NCBI RefSeq assembly: GCF_013002715.1
Contig: NZ_JABENB010000001.1
Coordinates: 1,922,001 to 1,986,000, forward strand
Direction: 5' to 3'
DNA from: Flexivirga aerilata
Lineage (GTDB): Bacteria > Actinomycetota > Actinomycetes > Actinomycetales > Dermatophilaceae
Length of the DNA: 64,000 nucleotides
The position numbers and the translations under genes were made by a program. Below, one piece after another: positions 28,062 to 37,065 of the stretch (position 1 is its first letter; the number at the start of each line of letters is the position of its first letter). The notes beneath the pieces are model-generated. The model did no database searches and was not told the origin of the DNA. It worked only from the letters and a program-made list of their open reading frames with translations.

Positions 28062-29420
28062 TCAGCCCGTGTAGTGCTCGTCGGCGACCTTGAGCGCCTC
28101 GTCGAGGATCGCGATGCCCTCGAGCGCCTCGTCCCGCGTGGTCGTGCAGGGCGGCACGACGTGGGTGCGGTTGAAGTGGGTGAACGGCAGCAGGCCGCGC
28201 TGCTTGCAGGCGGCGGCGAACTGCGCCATCGGAGCGGCGTCGGCGCCGGTCGCGTTGAACGGCACCAGCGGCTCGCGGGTGTCCCGGTCGCGCACCAACT
28301 CCAGCGCCCAGAACGCGCCGATCCCGCGGACGTCCCCGACCGACGGGTGGCGGTCGGCCAGCTCCCGCAGCCGCGGCTCGTAGACGTCCTGCGCCATACG
28401 GCGGACGTGGCCGAGGATCTCCTCCTCCTCGAAGATCCGCATCGAGGCGACCGCCGACGCGCAGGCGAGCGGGTGCCCGGAGTAGGTCAGGCCGCCCGGG
28501 AACGGCTTCTCGTCGTATGACGCGGCGATGTCCTCGTGGATGACGACCCCGCCGAGCGGCACATATCCGGAGTTGACGCCCTTGGCGAAGCTGATGAGGT
28601 CGGGCGCGACGTCCCACGCGTCGATCGCGAACCACTGCCCGCACCGGCCGAATCCGCTCATCACCTCGTCGGCGATCATCACGATGCCGTGCTCGTCGCA
28701 GATCTCGCGGACCCCGGCGAGGTAGCCCGGCGGCGGCACGAGGACGCCGTTGGTGCCGACGACGGTCTCCAGCATGATCGCCGCGATCGTCTGCGGCCCC
28801 TCGACCATCACCACGTCGCGCAGGTGCTGCAGCGCGCGCTCGGTCTCCTGCTCCGGCGAGTCGGAGTGGAACTGGCTGCGGTAGGGATATGGCCCCCAGA
28901 AGTGCACGGTGCCGTGGGTGACCGGCTCGTTGGCCCACCGCCGCGGTTCGCCGGTCAGCCCGATCGCGCCGGTCGTCGCGCCGTGGTAGCTGCGATAGGT
29001 GGTGAGGATCTTGGGCCGGCCGGTGTGTCCCTTGGCCAGCCGGATCGCATACTCGTTGGCCTCCGCGCCGCCATTGGTGAAGAACACCTTGGTGAGCTTC
29101 TCGGGTGCGACGTCGCTGATGCGCCGGGCCGCTTCGCTGCGCACGTCGTTGGCGACCGCGGGCGCGATCGTGCACATCCGCGCAGCCTGATCCTGTATGG
29201 CGGCAACGAGTTTCGGGTGCTGGTGGCCGATGTTGACATTGACCAGCTGCGACCCGAAGTCGAGGTAGCGGTTGCCGTCGTAGTCCCAGACGTAGGAGCC
29301 CTCACCGCGCTCGATCGCCATCGGGTCCAGGGTCGCCTGTGCCGACCAGGAGTGGAAGACGTGCGCTCGGTCGAGCGCCTTCACCTCGTCGCCGGAGAGG
29401 CCGAGATCGTGTGTGCTCAC
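28062..29420 (-). CDS. Class III omega-aminotransferase
   Basis: 452 aa. PLP-dependent fold type I: FTNGGAEANEYAIRLAKGHTG (about 108-128), YRSYHGATTGAIGLTG, MIADEVMSGFGRCGQWF with the PLP Asp, and the Schiff-base Lys in ISFAKGVNSGYVPLGG (about residue 290). It resembles beta-alanine/taurine:pyruvate or GABA-type omega-transaminases. It precedes valS and lies 28 bp downstream of mmsA on the same strand, so the pair probably converts an omega-amino acid to a semialdehyde and then to an acyl-CoA. RBS GAAGGAA. Confidence 0.9.
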   Translation of the reverse strand: MSTHDLGLSGDEVKALDRAHVFHSWSAQATLDPMAIERGEGSYVWDYDGNRYLDFGSQLVNVNIGHQHPKLVAAIQDQAARMCTIAPAVANDVRSEAARRISDVAPEKLTKVFFTNGGAEANEYAIRLAKGHTGRPKILTTYRSYHGATTGAIGLTGEPRRWANEPVTHGTVHFWGPYPYRSQFHSDSPEQETERALQHLRDVVMVEGPQTIAAIMLETVVGTNGVLVPPPGYLAGVREICDEHGIVMIADEVMSGFGRCGQWFAIDAWDVAPDLISFAKGVNSGYVPLGGVVIHEDIAASYDEKPFPGGLTYSGHPLACASAVASMRIFEEEEILGHVRRMAQDVYEPRLRELADRHPSVGDVRGIGAFWALELVRDRDTREPLVPFNATGADAAPMAQFAAACKQRGLLPFTHFNRTHVVPPCTTTRDEALEGIAILDEALKVADEHYTG

Positions 29421-29448
29421 TGGAGATTCCTTCTCGTCACGGGGTGGC

Positions 29449-30939
29449 TCAGCGGGTCGTCGGGAAGCCGAGGTCGACCTGCGACGTCGCAGGGTCGGGC
29501 CAGCGGCTGGTGACGACCTTGCCGCGGGTGTAGAAGTTGATGCCTTCGGGTCCGTACATGTGGGTGTCGCCGAAGAGCGACGCCTTCCACCCGCCGAAGG
29601 AGTAGTAGGCGACCGGCACCGGGATCGGCACGTTGATGCCGATCATGCCGACCTCGACGTCGTTCTGAAACTCCCGCGCTGCTCCGCCGTCGCGGGTGAA
29701 AATGGCTGTGCCGTTTGCGAATTCGTTTGCGTTGATCAGCTCGAGCGCTTCCTCGAAGGTCTCGCAGCGCACCACCGACAGCACCGGCCCGAAGATCTCG
29801 TCGGTGTAGACGCTCATCTGCGGGGTGACGTTGTCGAGCAGCGTGGTGCCGAGGAAGAAGCCGTCGCCGGGCACGTCGGCCGCGCGCCCGTCGGCGACGA
29901 CGGTGGCGCCGGCCTCCTCGCCGGCCGCGATGTAACCGGCCACCTTGTCCCGGTGCTCGGCGGTGATCAGCGGGCCCATCTCGACCCCCGCTTCGGCACC
30001 GTTGCCGATCCGCAACGACGGCAGTCGCTTTGCGATCGCCGGCACCAGGTCGTCGGCGACGTCGCCGACCGTGACGCAGACCGAGATCGCCATACAGCGT
30101 TCGCCGGCCGCGCCGTAGGCGGCCGACACCGCAGCGTCCGCGGCGAGGTCGAGGTCGGCGTCAGGCAGCACCACCATGTGGTTCTTGGCGCCGCCGAGCG
30201 CCTGCACGCGTTTGCCGGCCTGGGTGCCCCTCTCGTAGATGTAGCGCGCGATCGGGGTGGAGCCGACGAAGCTGATCGCCGCGACGTCGGGGTGGTCGAG
30301 CAGTGCGTCGACGGCGGTCTTGTCGCCGTGCACGACGTTGAAGACGCCGTCGGGCAGTCCGGCCTCCTTCCACAGCCGCGCCAGCAGCAGCGACGCCGAC
30401 GGGTCCTTCTCGCTCGGCTTGAGCACGAACGTGTTGCCGCAGGCGATGGCGTTGACGCACATCCACAGCGGCACCATCCCCGGGAAGTTGAACGGGGTGA
30501 TGCCGGCGACGACGCCGAGCGGCTGCCGGATCGAGTAGACGTCGACGCCGGTGGAGACCTGCGAGGAGTAGTCGCCCTTGAGCAATTGCGGTATGGCGGT
30601 GGCGAATTCGACGTTCTCCAGCCCACGGGCGATCTCGCCCCTGGCGTCGGCGAGCACCTTGCCGTGCTCGGCGGTGAGGATCGCGGCCAGCTCGTCGGCG
30701 TGCTCGTGGACCAGGTGACGGAAGGCGAAGAGGATGCCCGCGCGCTGCGACAGCGAGCTGCGCGACCAGGTCGTGGCCGCCTCCTTGGCCGACTGCACCG
30801 CGGCGTCGACCTCGCGCGCGTCGGCCAGGTCGACCGCGCCGGTCTGCTCACCGGTCGCCGGATTGAAGACCGGTCCGGTGCTGCCCGAGGTGCCGGCCTG
30901 CTCGGCACCGTTGATCCAGTGATGAATGCCCGTCGTCAT
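29449..30939 (-). CDS. mmsA: Methylmalonate-semialdehyde dehydrogenase (CoA-acylating)
   Basis: 496 aa. ALDH-family with the MMSDH variations: [14 protein letters not shown] (about 147-160), [17 protein letters not shown], and the catalytic Cys in GERCMAISV (about C282). MMSDHs oxidise methylmalonate or malonate semialdehyde to propionyl- or acetyl-CoA in valine, thymine, beta-alanine and inositol catabolism. No inositol or valine genes are nearby. With the adjacent omega-aminotransferase and MocR regulator, beta-alanine (or a similar omega-amino acid) breakdown is the best guess. Confidence 0.92.
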   Translation of the reverse strand: MTTGIHHWINGAEQAGTSGSTGPVFNPATGEQTGAVDLADAREVDAAVQSAKEAATTWSRSSLSQRAGILFAFRHLVHEHADELAAILTAEHGKVLADARGEIARGLENVEFATAIPQLLKGDYSSQVSTGVDVYSIRQPLGVVAGITPFNFPGMVPLWMCVNAIACGNTFVLKPSEKDPSASLLLARLWKEAGLPDGVFNVVHGDKTAVDALLDHPDVAAISFVGSTPIARYIYERGTQAGKRVQALGGAKNHMVVLPDADLDLAADAAVSAAYGAAGERCMAISVCVTVGDVADDLVPAIAKRLPSLRIGNGAEAGVEMGPLITAEHRDKVAGYIAAGEEAGATVVADGRAADVPGDGFFLGTTLLDNVTPQMSVYTDEIFGPVLSVVRCETFEEALELINANEFANGTAIFTRDGGAAREFQNDVEVGMIGINVPIPVPVAYYSFGGWKASLFGDTHMYGPEGINFYTRGKVVTSRWPDPATSQVDLGFPTTR

Positions 30940-30998
30940 ACGGCCACGTTACGTGTGGTCGTATGCCGTGACAATAGAAACAATGTACTGTCACAAAC
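30940..30998. promoter_or_regulatory. Divergent mmsA / MocR control region
   Basis: The 59-bp gap between divergent starts holds the inverted repeat GTGACA (30968-30973) / TGTCAC (30989-30994), with an A/T-rich spacer AATAGAAACAATGTAC. It is a likely operator for the adjacent regulator and overlaps any promoter that would fit in this space. Confidence 0.55.
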
Positions 30999-32393
30999 AT
31001 GCCAGTGCCGTCGAAGTCGTCGAAGACCTCTGAGCCCGAGAAGCCCTCGGGCGATGCCGTCGAGACGATGCGTGCGCACCTCGCCGAGCCGAGTGCGCGG
31101 GGCATCGCCGACGCGGTGACCGCGGCGCTCCGCTCGGGGGAGCTGACCCCCGGGGAGCTGCTGCCGCCGGTGCGGCAGGTCGCGCGGCGGCTGCAGGTGT
31201 CGCCGACGACGGTGAGCGCCGCCTGGTCACTGCTCTCCCGGGCCGGCGCGATCCGCACCGACGGCCGCCGCGGCACCCGCGTCGCGGCGCTCGAGCATCC
31301 CGGTCCGGCCCGCTACCGGCGGGCGATCGAGACCCGGCCGGAGTTCGCACTCGACCTGGCGACCGGAGTGCCGGACCCGGCGCTGCTGCCCGACCTGCGT
31401 CCGGCGCTCCGCAGCGTGCAGACCGGTTCCGGCGCGAGCAGCTACCTCGAAGCGCCCGTCCTGCCGGAGCTGGAGGCCCAACTCCGGGCGACCTGGCCGG
31501 GCGATCCCGAGCGCATCACGGTGGTGGACGGCGCGATGGACGGGCTGGACCAGGTGATCGGGCAGTTCGTCCGGCCCGGTGACCGGGTGGTCGTCGAGGA
31601 CCCGACCTTCCCGCAGATCCTCGACCGGCTGGACGCTGCCGGCGCCGTCGCCGTGCCCGTCGCGCTCGACCGGCACGGCATGCGCCCGGACGCTCTCGCC
31701 GACGCGCTGACCGGGCGGGTGCGGCTCGTCATTCTCCAGCCGCGCGGGCACAACCCGACCGGTGCCACGCTCACGCCGGCCCGGGTGCGCGAGCTCTGCC
31801 GCGCGCTCGCCGACCACGACTGCCTGGTGATCGAGGACGACTCGGCGGGCGACTTGTCGGACCGGCCGCCGATCAGCCTGGCCGAGCGGCTGCCCGACCG
31901 CACCGTGCACGTGCGCAGCTTCTCCAAGTCGCACGGTCCGGACCTGCGGCTGGCCGCGGTCGGCGGCCCGGCATCGCTGATCGACCCGATCGTCGAACGT
32001 CGGCTGCTGGGCCAGGGCTGGACCTCCCGGTTGTTGCAGCAGGTGCTGCTCGAGCTGCTCCGCGACCGCGACGCCGTGCAGGCTGTCTCCGACGCGCGCG
32101 CTGAATATGCTCGCCGCAGAAGGACTTTGGTCGATCGCCTGCGCACGGAAGGCATCGATCTGCCTGACGGCGAAGGCCTCAACCTCTGGCTGCCGGTCGC
32201 CGACGAGCCGGCGGCGCTGGTGCTGCTGGCGAGCCGGGGAATCGGCGCTGCCGCTGGCCGCCCGTTCAGCGCGACCGCTGATCCGCAGCCGCACCTGCGG
32301 GTGACCTGCGGCCTCGCCGCGACCGACCACGAGTCCCTGGCGGCCCACCTCGCGGCCGCCGCCCGCGCCCCCGGCTGGTCCGGCCCACGCTGA
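30999..32393 (+). CDS. MocR-type (GntR/aminotransferase) transcriptional regulator
   Basis: 464 aa. N-terminal GntR-like winged helix (about residues 30-90, GELLPPVRQVARRLQVSPTT) joined to an aminotransferase-like domain (about 110-455) with the PLP-binding Lys in RSFSKSHGPDLR (about residue 308). MocR proteins use PLP or its adducts as an effector and usually control a neighbouring transaminase or vitamin B6 gene. Here the divergent partners are mmsA and the omega-aminotransferase, so autoregulation plus control of that operon is expected. Confidence 0.9.
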   Translation: MPVPSKSSKTSEPEKPSGDAVETMRAHLAEPSARGIADAVTAALRSGELTPGELLPPVRQVARRLQVSPTTVSAAWSLLSRAGAIRTDGRRGTRVAALEHPGPARYRRAIETRPEFALDLATGVPDPALLPDLRPALRSVQTGSGASSYLEAPVLPELEAQLRATWPGDPERITVVDGAMDGLDQVIGQFVRPGDRVVVEDPTFPQILDRLDAAGAVAVPVALDRHGMRPDALADALTGRVRLVILQPRGHNPTGATLTPARVRELCRALADHDCLVIEDDSAGDLSDRPPISLAERLPDRTVHVRSFSKSHGPDLRLAAVGGPASLIDPIVERRLLGQGWTSRLLQQVLLELLRDRDAVQAVSDARAEYARRRRTLVDRLRTEGIDLPDGEGLNLWLPVADEPAALVLLASRGIGAAAGRPFSATADPQPHLRVTCGLAATDHESLAAHLAAAARAPGWSGPR

Positions 32394-32407
32394 CCGGACT
32401 CATCGGC

Positions 32408-32860
32408 TCACCAGGCCGGCAGCTCACCCTCGCCGGGCGTCACCCGCAGGTCGGACTCCGCGATCGCCACGTCGTTGATCGACGCCTCGCGCCGGCGCAT
32501 GTAGCCGTCGGCGTCGAACTCCCAGAGCTCGTTGCCGTAGGAGCGCCACCACTGCCCGGCGGCGTCGTGCCACTCATATTGGAAGCGCACCGCGATGCGG
32601 TCGTCGCCGAAGGCCCAGAGGTTCTTGCGCAGCCGGTAGTCCAGCTCGCGCTCCCACTTGCGGGTGAGGAAGGCCACCACCTCGTCCCGGCCGCGGACGT
32701 GCTCGTCCCGATTGCGCCACTCCGTGTCCACCGTGTAGGCGCCCGCGACACGCTCGGGATCCCTGGTGTTCCAGGCGTCTTCGGCTGCCTGCACTTTCGC
32801 CAGGGCGGTCTCGCGGGTGAACGGCGGCAGCGGCGGGCGGGGCTGACGGGGTGTGGTCAT
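32408..32860 (-). CDS. NTF2-like protein (DUF1348 family)
   Basis: 150 aa from the ATG at 32860. SnoaL/NTF2-like cone fold of the DUF1348 group: [59 protein letters not shown] and the C-terminal [13 protein letters not shown]. Function of the family is unknown. Convergent with the MocR gene (14 bp between stops) and divergent from the GAD-like gene. Confidence 0.88.
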   Translation of the reverse strand: MTTPRQPRPPLPPFTRETALAKVQAAEDAWNTRDPERVAGAYTVDTEWRNRDEHVRGRDEVVAFLTRKWERELDYRLRKNLWAFGDDRIAVRFQYEWHDAAGQWWRSYGNELWEFDADGYMRRREASINDVAIAESDLRVTPGEGELPAW

Positions 32861-32939
32861 GGACCCATGATCCACGGGATTCAGCGTGCGCGCGCTACGG
32901 TCGGGGGCGAAGCGCCATACAACCGAGGAGAGAGCACCG

Positions 32940-33527
32940 ATGCCCGACAGGATCGCGCTGCAGCAGTTCGTCGACGCCTTCCCGCCCGATGCCGGCACCC
33001 GGGTGCCGACCGACCCCTTCCTCACGTATGGCGAGGGCCACGTCCCCGACGCGCTCGTCGAGTTGTGGCGCACCCACGGCCTCGGCTGGTACGGCAATCA
33101 GCGGATCGCGCTGGTCGACCCCGGCGAGTGGATGTCGACGTTGCAGACGTGGTTCGGCAACGAGGTGGGCAGCTTCCCCATCGCGGTGACGAGCTTCGGT
33201 CACGTCTACCACTACGACCGGCCGGGCGGCCGGGACCGCATCCAGTGCCTCGACCCGCACTTCCAGAACAACCAGGTGGTCTCCGACGACATCGTCGACT
33301 TCTTCAACTCACACCTGACCGGCAACAACTCCCACCCGGCCGACCTGCACGCGCTGCACAACGCGTCGCGCGACGCCAAGGGCGACCTCGGCGAGAACGA
33401 GATCTACTACTTCGACCCGATGCTCGCGATGGGCGGGCAGGTGCGCATCGAGAACCTGCAGAAGGGCGACGGCCCGCGCCATCTCGCCGAGATCCACCGG
33501 GCCGTCGGGGCGCGCGCCGGGGCGTGA
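32940..33527 (+). CDS. GAD-like / Tdi1-like (DUF1851) domain protein
   Basis: 195 aa from the ATG at 32940 with GAGGAGAG upstream. The N-terminal part ([38 protein letters not shown] in parts; residues 8-45) fits a GAD-like domain. The rest ([11 protein letters not shown] near residue 120, [18 protein letters not shown] near 155) fits the C-terminal domain of Tdi1-type immunity proteins against type VI DNase effectors. This is a fold assignment: no toxin gene or secretion system is visible here, and in actinobacteria such proteins may be solitary immunity proteins or have other roles. Followed by a terminator. Confidence 0.75.
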   Translation: MPDRIALQQFVDAFPPDAGTRVPTDPFLTYGEGHVPDALVELWRTHGLGWYGNQRIALVDPGEWMSTLQTWFGNEVGSFPIAVTSFGHVYHYDRPGGRDRIQCLDPHFQNNQVVSDDIVDFFNSHLTGNNSHPADLHALHNASRDAKGDLGENEIYYFDPMLAMGGQVRIENLQKGDGPRHLAEIHRAVGARAGA

Positions 33528-33543
33528 AAACCGTTCCGCGCGA

Positions 33544-33575
33544 TGCGGATCGCGTGCCATTCCACGCGATCCGCA
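33544..33575. terminator. Bidirectional hairpin
   Basis: 13-bp perfect stem TGCGGATCGCGTG / CACGCGATCCGCA with a 6-nt loop, between the convergent GAD-like and monooxygenase genes. Confidence 0.85.
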
Positions 33576-33606
33576 CCGCCGGGAGCGCCTGCCGTCATAC
33601 GCCGGA

Positions 33607-35475
33607 TCAGCCGGTGTGGTGCACCTCCTGCAGCCGGTAGACCGGCGTCGGGATGCCCTCGTAGCGCGCCTTCAGCTGCAGGGCGAGGTAGAGCGAGTAG
33701 TGCCGTGACTGGTGCAGGTTGCCGCCGTGGAACCACAGCGCCTCCTGCTGCGTGGGCTTCCACATGTTGCGCTGCTCGCCCTCCCACGGACCGGGGTCCT
33801 TGGTCGTGTCGGAGCCGAGGCCCCACACCTTGCCGACCTTGTCCGCGGTGGCCTGGTCGATGATGTCGGCGACCCAGCCGTTCATCGAGCCGTAGCCGGT
33901 CGCGTAGACCACCAGGTCGGCCGGCAGCTCCGTCCCGTCGTCGAGGATGACGGAGGTCTCGGTCAGGTGGTCGACCTGCCCGTGGGCCAGCTTCACCTTG
34001 CCGTCGCACACCAGGTCGGCGGCACCCACGTCGATGTAGTAGCCCGAGCCACGCCGTAGGTACTTCATGAAGAGGCCGCTGCCGTCGTCGCCCCAATCGT
34101 GCTGGAAACCAACGGCTTCCAGCCGGTCGTAGAAGTCCTTGTCGCGCTCCTTCATGCGCTCGTAGAGCGGGATCTGGAATTCGTGCATGATCCGGTAGGG
34201 GAGCGAGGCGAAGATCATGTCCGCCTTCTCGGTGGTCACGCCGTTGGCGACCGCACGCTCGGAGTAGAGGTCGCCGAGGCCGATGTCCATCAGCGTCGCC
34301 GACTTCACGATGTGCGTCGACGAACGCTGCACCATCGTCACGTCTGCTCCGTGCTCCCACAGTGCGCCGCAGATGTCATGGGCCGAGTTGTTCGAGCCGA
34401 TCACCACGACCTTCTTGCCCTCGTAGGCCTCCGGGCCGGGATGCTGCGACGAATGCTGTTGCTCGCCCGAGAAGACATCCATGCCAGGGAAATTCGGCAG
34501 GTTGGGCTTGCCCGACATGCCGGTCGCAAAGACGAGGTGCTTCGGCTCGAGCACGATCTCCTCGCCGTCGCGATCGACCACCACACGCCAGGTCTGCGAG
34601 TCCTCGTCATACGACGCCGTGCGCACGGTCGACTTCGACCAGTAGGGCACCTCCATCACCCGCGTGTACATCTCCAGCCAGTCGCCGATCTTGTCCTTGG
34701 GCGCGAAAACCGGCCAGTTCGCTGGGAATTGGAGGTAAGGCAGGTGGTCGTACCAGACCGGGTCGTGCAGGCACAGGCTCTTGTAGCGGCCGCGCCACTG
34801 GTCCCCGGGCCGGTCGTGCTTGTCGAGGACCACGTGCGGCACGCCGAGCTGACGCAGCCGTGCGCCGAGCGCGATGCCGCCCTGGCCGCCGCCGATCACC
34901 ACGACGTAGGGCTGCTGCTCGCGGCCGAGTGTGGCTTCCTCCTCCTGCTTGCGCTCCAGCCACGACTTGCGGCCCGGCGCCAGCCGGTGCTCGACACCCT
35001 GCGGACGGCGCTCGCCGAGGCCCTCCTCGTGGCCCTTGAGCTCGCGCAGGGTGGTGAGCAGGGTCCAGCCGCGCAGTTGCCCGTCGTCGTCGGCCTTGAG
35101 TCGCAGGTGGCCCTTGCCGCGGCCGACTCCGGTCTCGAAGGCGAGCCAACCCTCGATCACGCCGTCCGCCTCGGTGACCGGCTCGGTGAACTCGAAGGTC
35201 TGCGGGGCGGCCTGGTCCAGGGTCGCGGCCAGCAGGTCGTGAATGCCGTCGCGGCCCTCGGCGGTGGTGATGTTCCAGGTGAGCGCGACCAGATCCCGCC
35301 AGAAGCTCTGGGTGCCGAAGAGACCAGTCACCGCCTCGGCGTCGCGGGCGTCGAGCGCGGCGTTGAAGTCGGCGAGCCAGCCCTCTGCGCGGCTCTGGGC
35401 GTCGCCCGTGTCGGTCGGGTCGGTCGTGTGCTCGGTGGTCGCGGCACCGGTGTCGGGTTCGAGGGTCTGTGTCAT
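33607..35475 (-). CDS. NTF2-domain / flavin-dependent monooxygenase fusion
   Basis: 622 aa from the ATG at 35475. Residues ~20-140 form an NTF2/SnoaL-like domain (WLADFNAALDARDAEAVTGLF). Residues ~185-600 are an FMO-type monooxygenase: FAD motif VVVIGGGQGGIALG, the fingerprint FSGEQQHSSQH (FMO/BVMO-like), a second Rossmann site VVVIGSNNSAHDI with Asn in place of the usual Gly, and DLVVYATGYGS near the end. NAD(P)H-dependent oxygenation of a small molecule is expected. Divergent from a GAF-domain regulator, which probably senses the substrate. Substrate unknown. Confidence 0.88.
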   Translation of the reverse strand: MTQTLEPDTGAATTEHTTDPTDTGDAQSRAEGWLADFNAALDARDAEAVTGLFGTQSFWRDLVALTWNITTAEGRDGIHDLLAATLDQAAPQTFEFTEPVTEADGVIEGWLAFETGVGRGKGHLRLKADDDGQLRGWTLLTTLRELKGHEEGLGERRPQGVEHRLAPGRKSWLERKQEEEATLGREQQPYVVVIGGGQGGIALGARLRQLGVPHVVLDKHDRPGDQWRGRYKSLCLHDPVWYDHLPYLQFPANWPVFAPKDKIGDWLEMYTRVMEVPYWSKSTVRTASYDEDSQTWRVVVDRDGEEIVLEPKHLVFATGMSGKPNLPNFPGMDVFSGEQQHSSQHPGPEAYEGKKVVVIGSNNSAHDICGALWEHGADVTMVQRSSTHIVKSATLMDIGLGDLYSERAVANGVTTEKADMIFASLPYRIMHEFQIPLYERMKERDKDFYDRLEAVGFQHDWGDDGSGLFMKYLRRGSGYYIDVGAADLVCDGKVKLAHGQVDHLTETSVILDDGTELPADLVVYATGYGSMNGWVADIIDQATADKVGKVWGLGSDTTKDPGPWEGEQRNMWKPTQQEALWFHGGNLHQSRHYSLYLALQLKARYEGIPTPVYRLQEVHHTG

Positions 35476-35596
35476 GACGCAGCCTTCCGAGTCGGGGAAT
35501 GTGATCCACAGCACACCGCGCCGGTTAGGCTTGCCGGAAGCGTTGCACCACGTTGCAGCCGCGCACCGCGCGATGCGGCGGCGACCAGGAGACCTT

Positions 35597-36796
35597 GTGA
35601 CCGACTACAGCGCCATCAGCGCCGGCACCGACCTGACGCGTTACGCGCACGAGCTGGTGCGGATGCACGATGCGCTGATCGGCGGCAGCCGGCCGGCGAT
35701 GCAGCCGCGGCCGCTGGTCGAGCGGTCCTGGCAGCGCGTGATGCAGCTCGGCCTGGTGCCGGATCGGCCGGGTGCGCGTGACCCGCTGCCGATCGAGGCG
35801 CTCGAACGTCGCCGGCGGGAGTCGCCGCTGCGGCTGGTGATCGACGACCTGGAGAGAGTGGTCTCCTCGGTCGCCGACGCCTCGCACTTCCTGATGGTCG
35901 TGACCGACGGCGACGGCGTGATCCTCTGGCGCAAGGGTGCCCCTGCGGTGCGGCGGCGCGCGGACGAGCTGGGCTTCTGCGACGGTGCGCGCTGGACCGA
36001 GGAGGCGGTCGGCACCAACGCGATCGGCACCGCGCTCGCCGAGGCGTCGCCGGTGCAGCTCTTCTCCGGCGAACACTTCGAGCAGGCCCAACACCCCTGG
36101 TATTGCACGGCTTTCCCGATCCACGACCCACGCACCGGTGAGCTGCTCGGCATCGTGGACATCAGCGGACCGGCCCTCACGCTGCACCCCGCGATCGGCG
36201 CGCTGGTCGAGACCGCGGTGTTGCTGGCGGAGTCGTTGCTGCACCGGCACCATGCCGCGTCGCTGGAGCGCCTGCGCCAGGCGGCCGAGCCTGTCGTGGC
36301 CGCCGCCGGCGGCCCCGCGCTGGTGGTGGACGACGCCGGCTGGGTGGCGCACAGCCTCGGGGTGAGCACGCGGGACCGCATCGCGGTCCCCAGCGCCGAC
36401 CGGCCACTCGCTGTCCCCGGACTCGGGCTGTGCCTGCCCGAACGCCTCGACCACGGGTGGCTGGTGCGGCCGTCGGGTGGCGACCGTGGCGTGGAGGCCC
36501 GACTCGAGCTCGGTGACTCACCGGTCGTCGAGGTGCGCTCGGAGGGCGAGCCGTGGCGGATTGCGTTGTCCCCGAGACGTGCCCAGATCCTGCGCGAGCT
36601 GACCCGCGCGGGCCGCGAGGGTATGACGGCGCAGCAGCTGTCGGTCGCACTCTTCGGCGACGGCGAGCACACTGTCGCCGCACGCGCCGAGGTGTCCCGC
36701 ATGCGGCGGAGCCTCGGCGCGATCGTCGCGGGCAGCCCCTACCGGATCGCCGAGGGCGTGCGGCTGACGGTGATCGAGCCGCACCCGGCGGGCTAA
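35597..36796 (+). CDS. GAF-domain transcriptional activator with C-terminal winged helix
   Basis: 399 aa from the GTG at 35597 (AGGAGA upstream). The N-terminal half resembles the sensor part of AcoR/MimR-type activators: [15 protein letters not shown], a GAF core ([29 protein letters not shown]) and [26 protein letters not shown]. There is no sigma-54 AAA+ domain. The C-terminus (about 325-395, [20 protein letters not shown] then [11 protein letters not shown]) looks like a winged-helix DNA-binding domain. It probably controls the divergent monooxygenase gene. Confidence 0.85.
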   Translation: MTDYSAISAGTDLTRYAHELVRMHDALIGGSRPAMQPRPLVERSWQRVMQLGLVPDRPGARDPLPIEALERRRRESPLRLVIDDLERVVSSVADASHFLMVVTDGDGVILWRKGAPAVRRRADELGFCDGARWTEEAVGTNAIGTALAEASPVQLFSGEHFEQAQHPWYCTAFPIHDPRTGELLGIVDISGPALTLHPAIGALVETAVLLAESLLHRHHAASLERLRQAAEPVVAAAGGPALVVDDAGWVAHSLGVSTRDRIAVPSADRPLAVPGLGLCLPERLDHGWLVRPSGGDRGVEARLELGDSPVVEVRSEGEPWRIALSPRRAQILRELTRAGREGMTAQQLSVALFGDGEHTVAARAEVSRMRRSLGAIVAGSPYRIAEGVRLTVIEPHPAG

Positions 36797-36814
36797 CCGA
36801 GTTGGCCCGCCCGC

Positions 36815-37050
36815 GCGTGGTCCGTAGACTGGACACATCAGCGTTCGAGCCGTCATCAGCGGCGAGCTTCCGGAAGAACCGCACTCCCTCAGGGTGCGCA
36901 GTAGAACCGGACGGGACGAGCCCGTCACAGCTCATGCACGAGCGGTCGCCGGCCCCGGCATACGGGATCGGCGGCAAGCGAGGTGGTACCGCGGTGCCGA
37001 CCGGAAATCCGGGCGGACGTCGTTCTCGCACCAAGAGATTCGATCGACCG
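36815..37050 (+). promoter_or_regulatory. T-box riboswitch of ileS
   Basis: The 269-bp leader between the regulator stop and ileS contains the conserved T-box sequence AGGTGGTACCGCG (36981-36993), which pairs with the uncharged tRNA acceptor end, and an upstream candidate specifier ATC (36837-36839, Ile codon) in a short stem I. Actinobacterial ileS T-boxes are known as the ultrashort stem-I class acting on translation start; no terminator hairpin with U-tract is seen here, which fits that class. Boundaries are approximate. Confidence 0.9.
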
Positions 37051-37065
37051 CGAAAGAGTGCACCC

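Noticed and set aside
27838..29175. Upstream extension of the valS frame
   Set aside because: Overlaps the aminotransferase gene in another frame on the same strand; ValRS similarity begins only at 27837.
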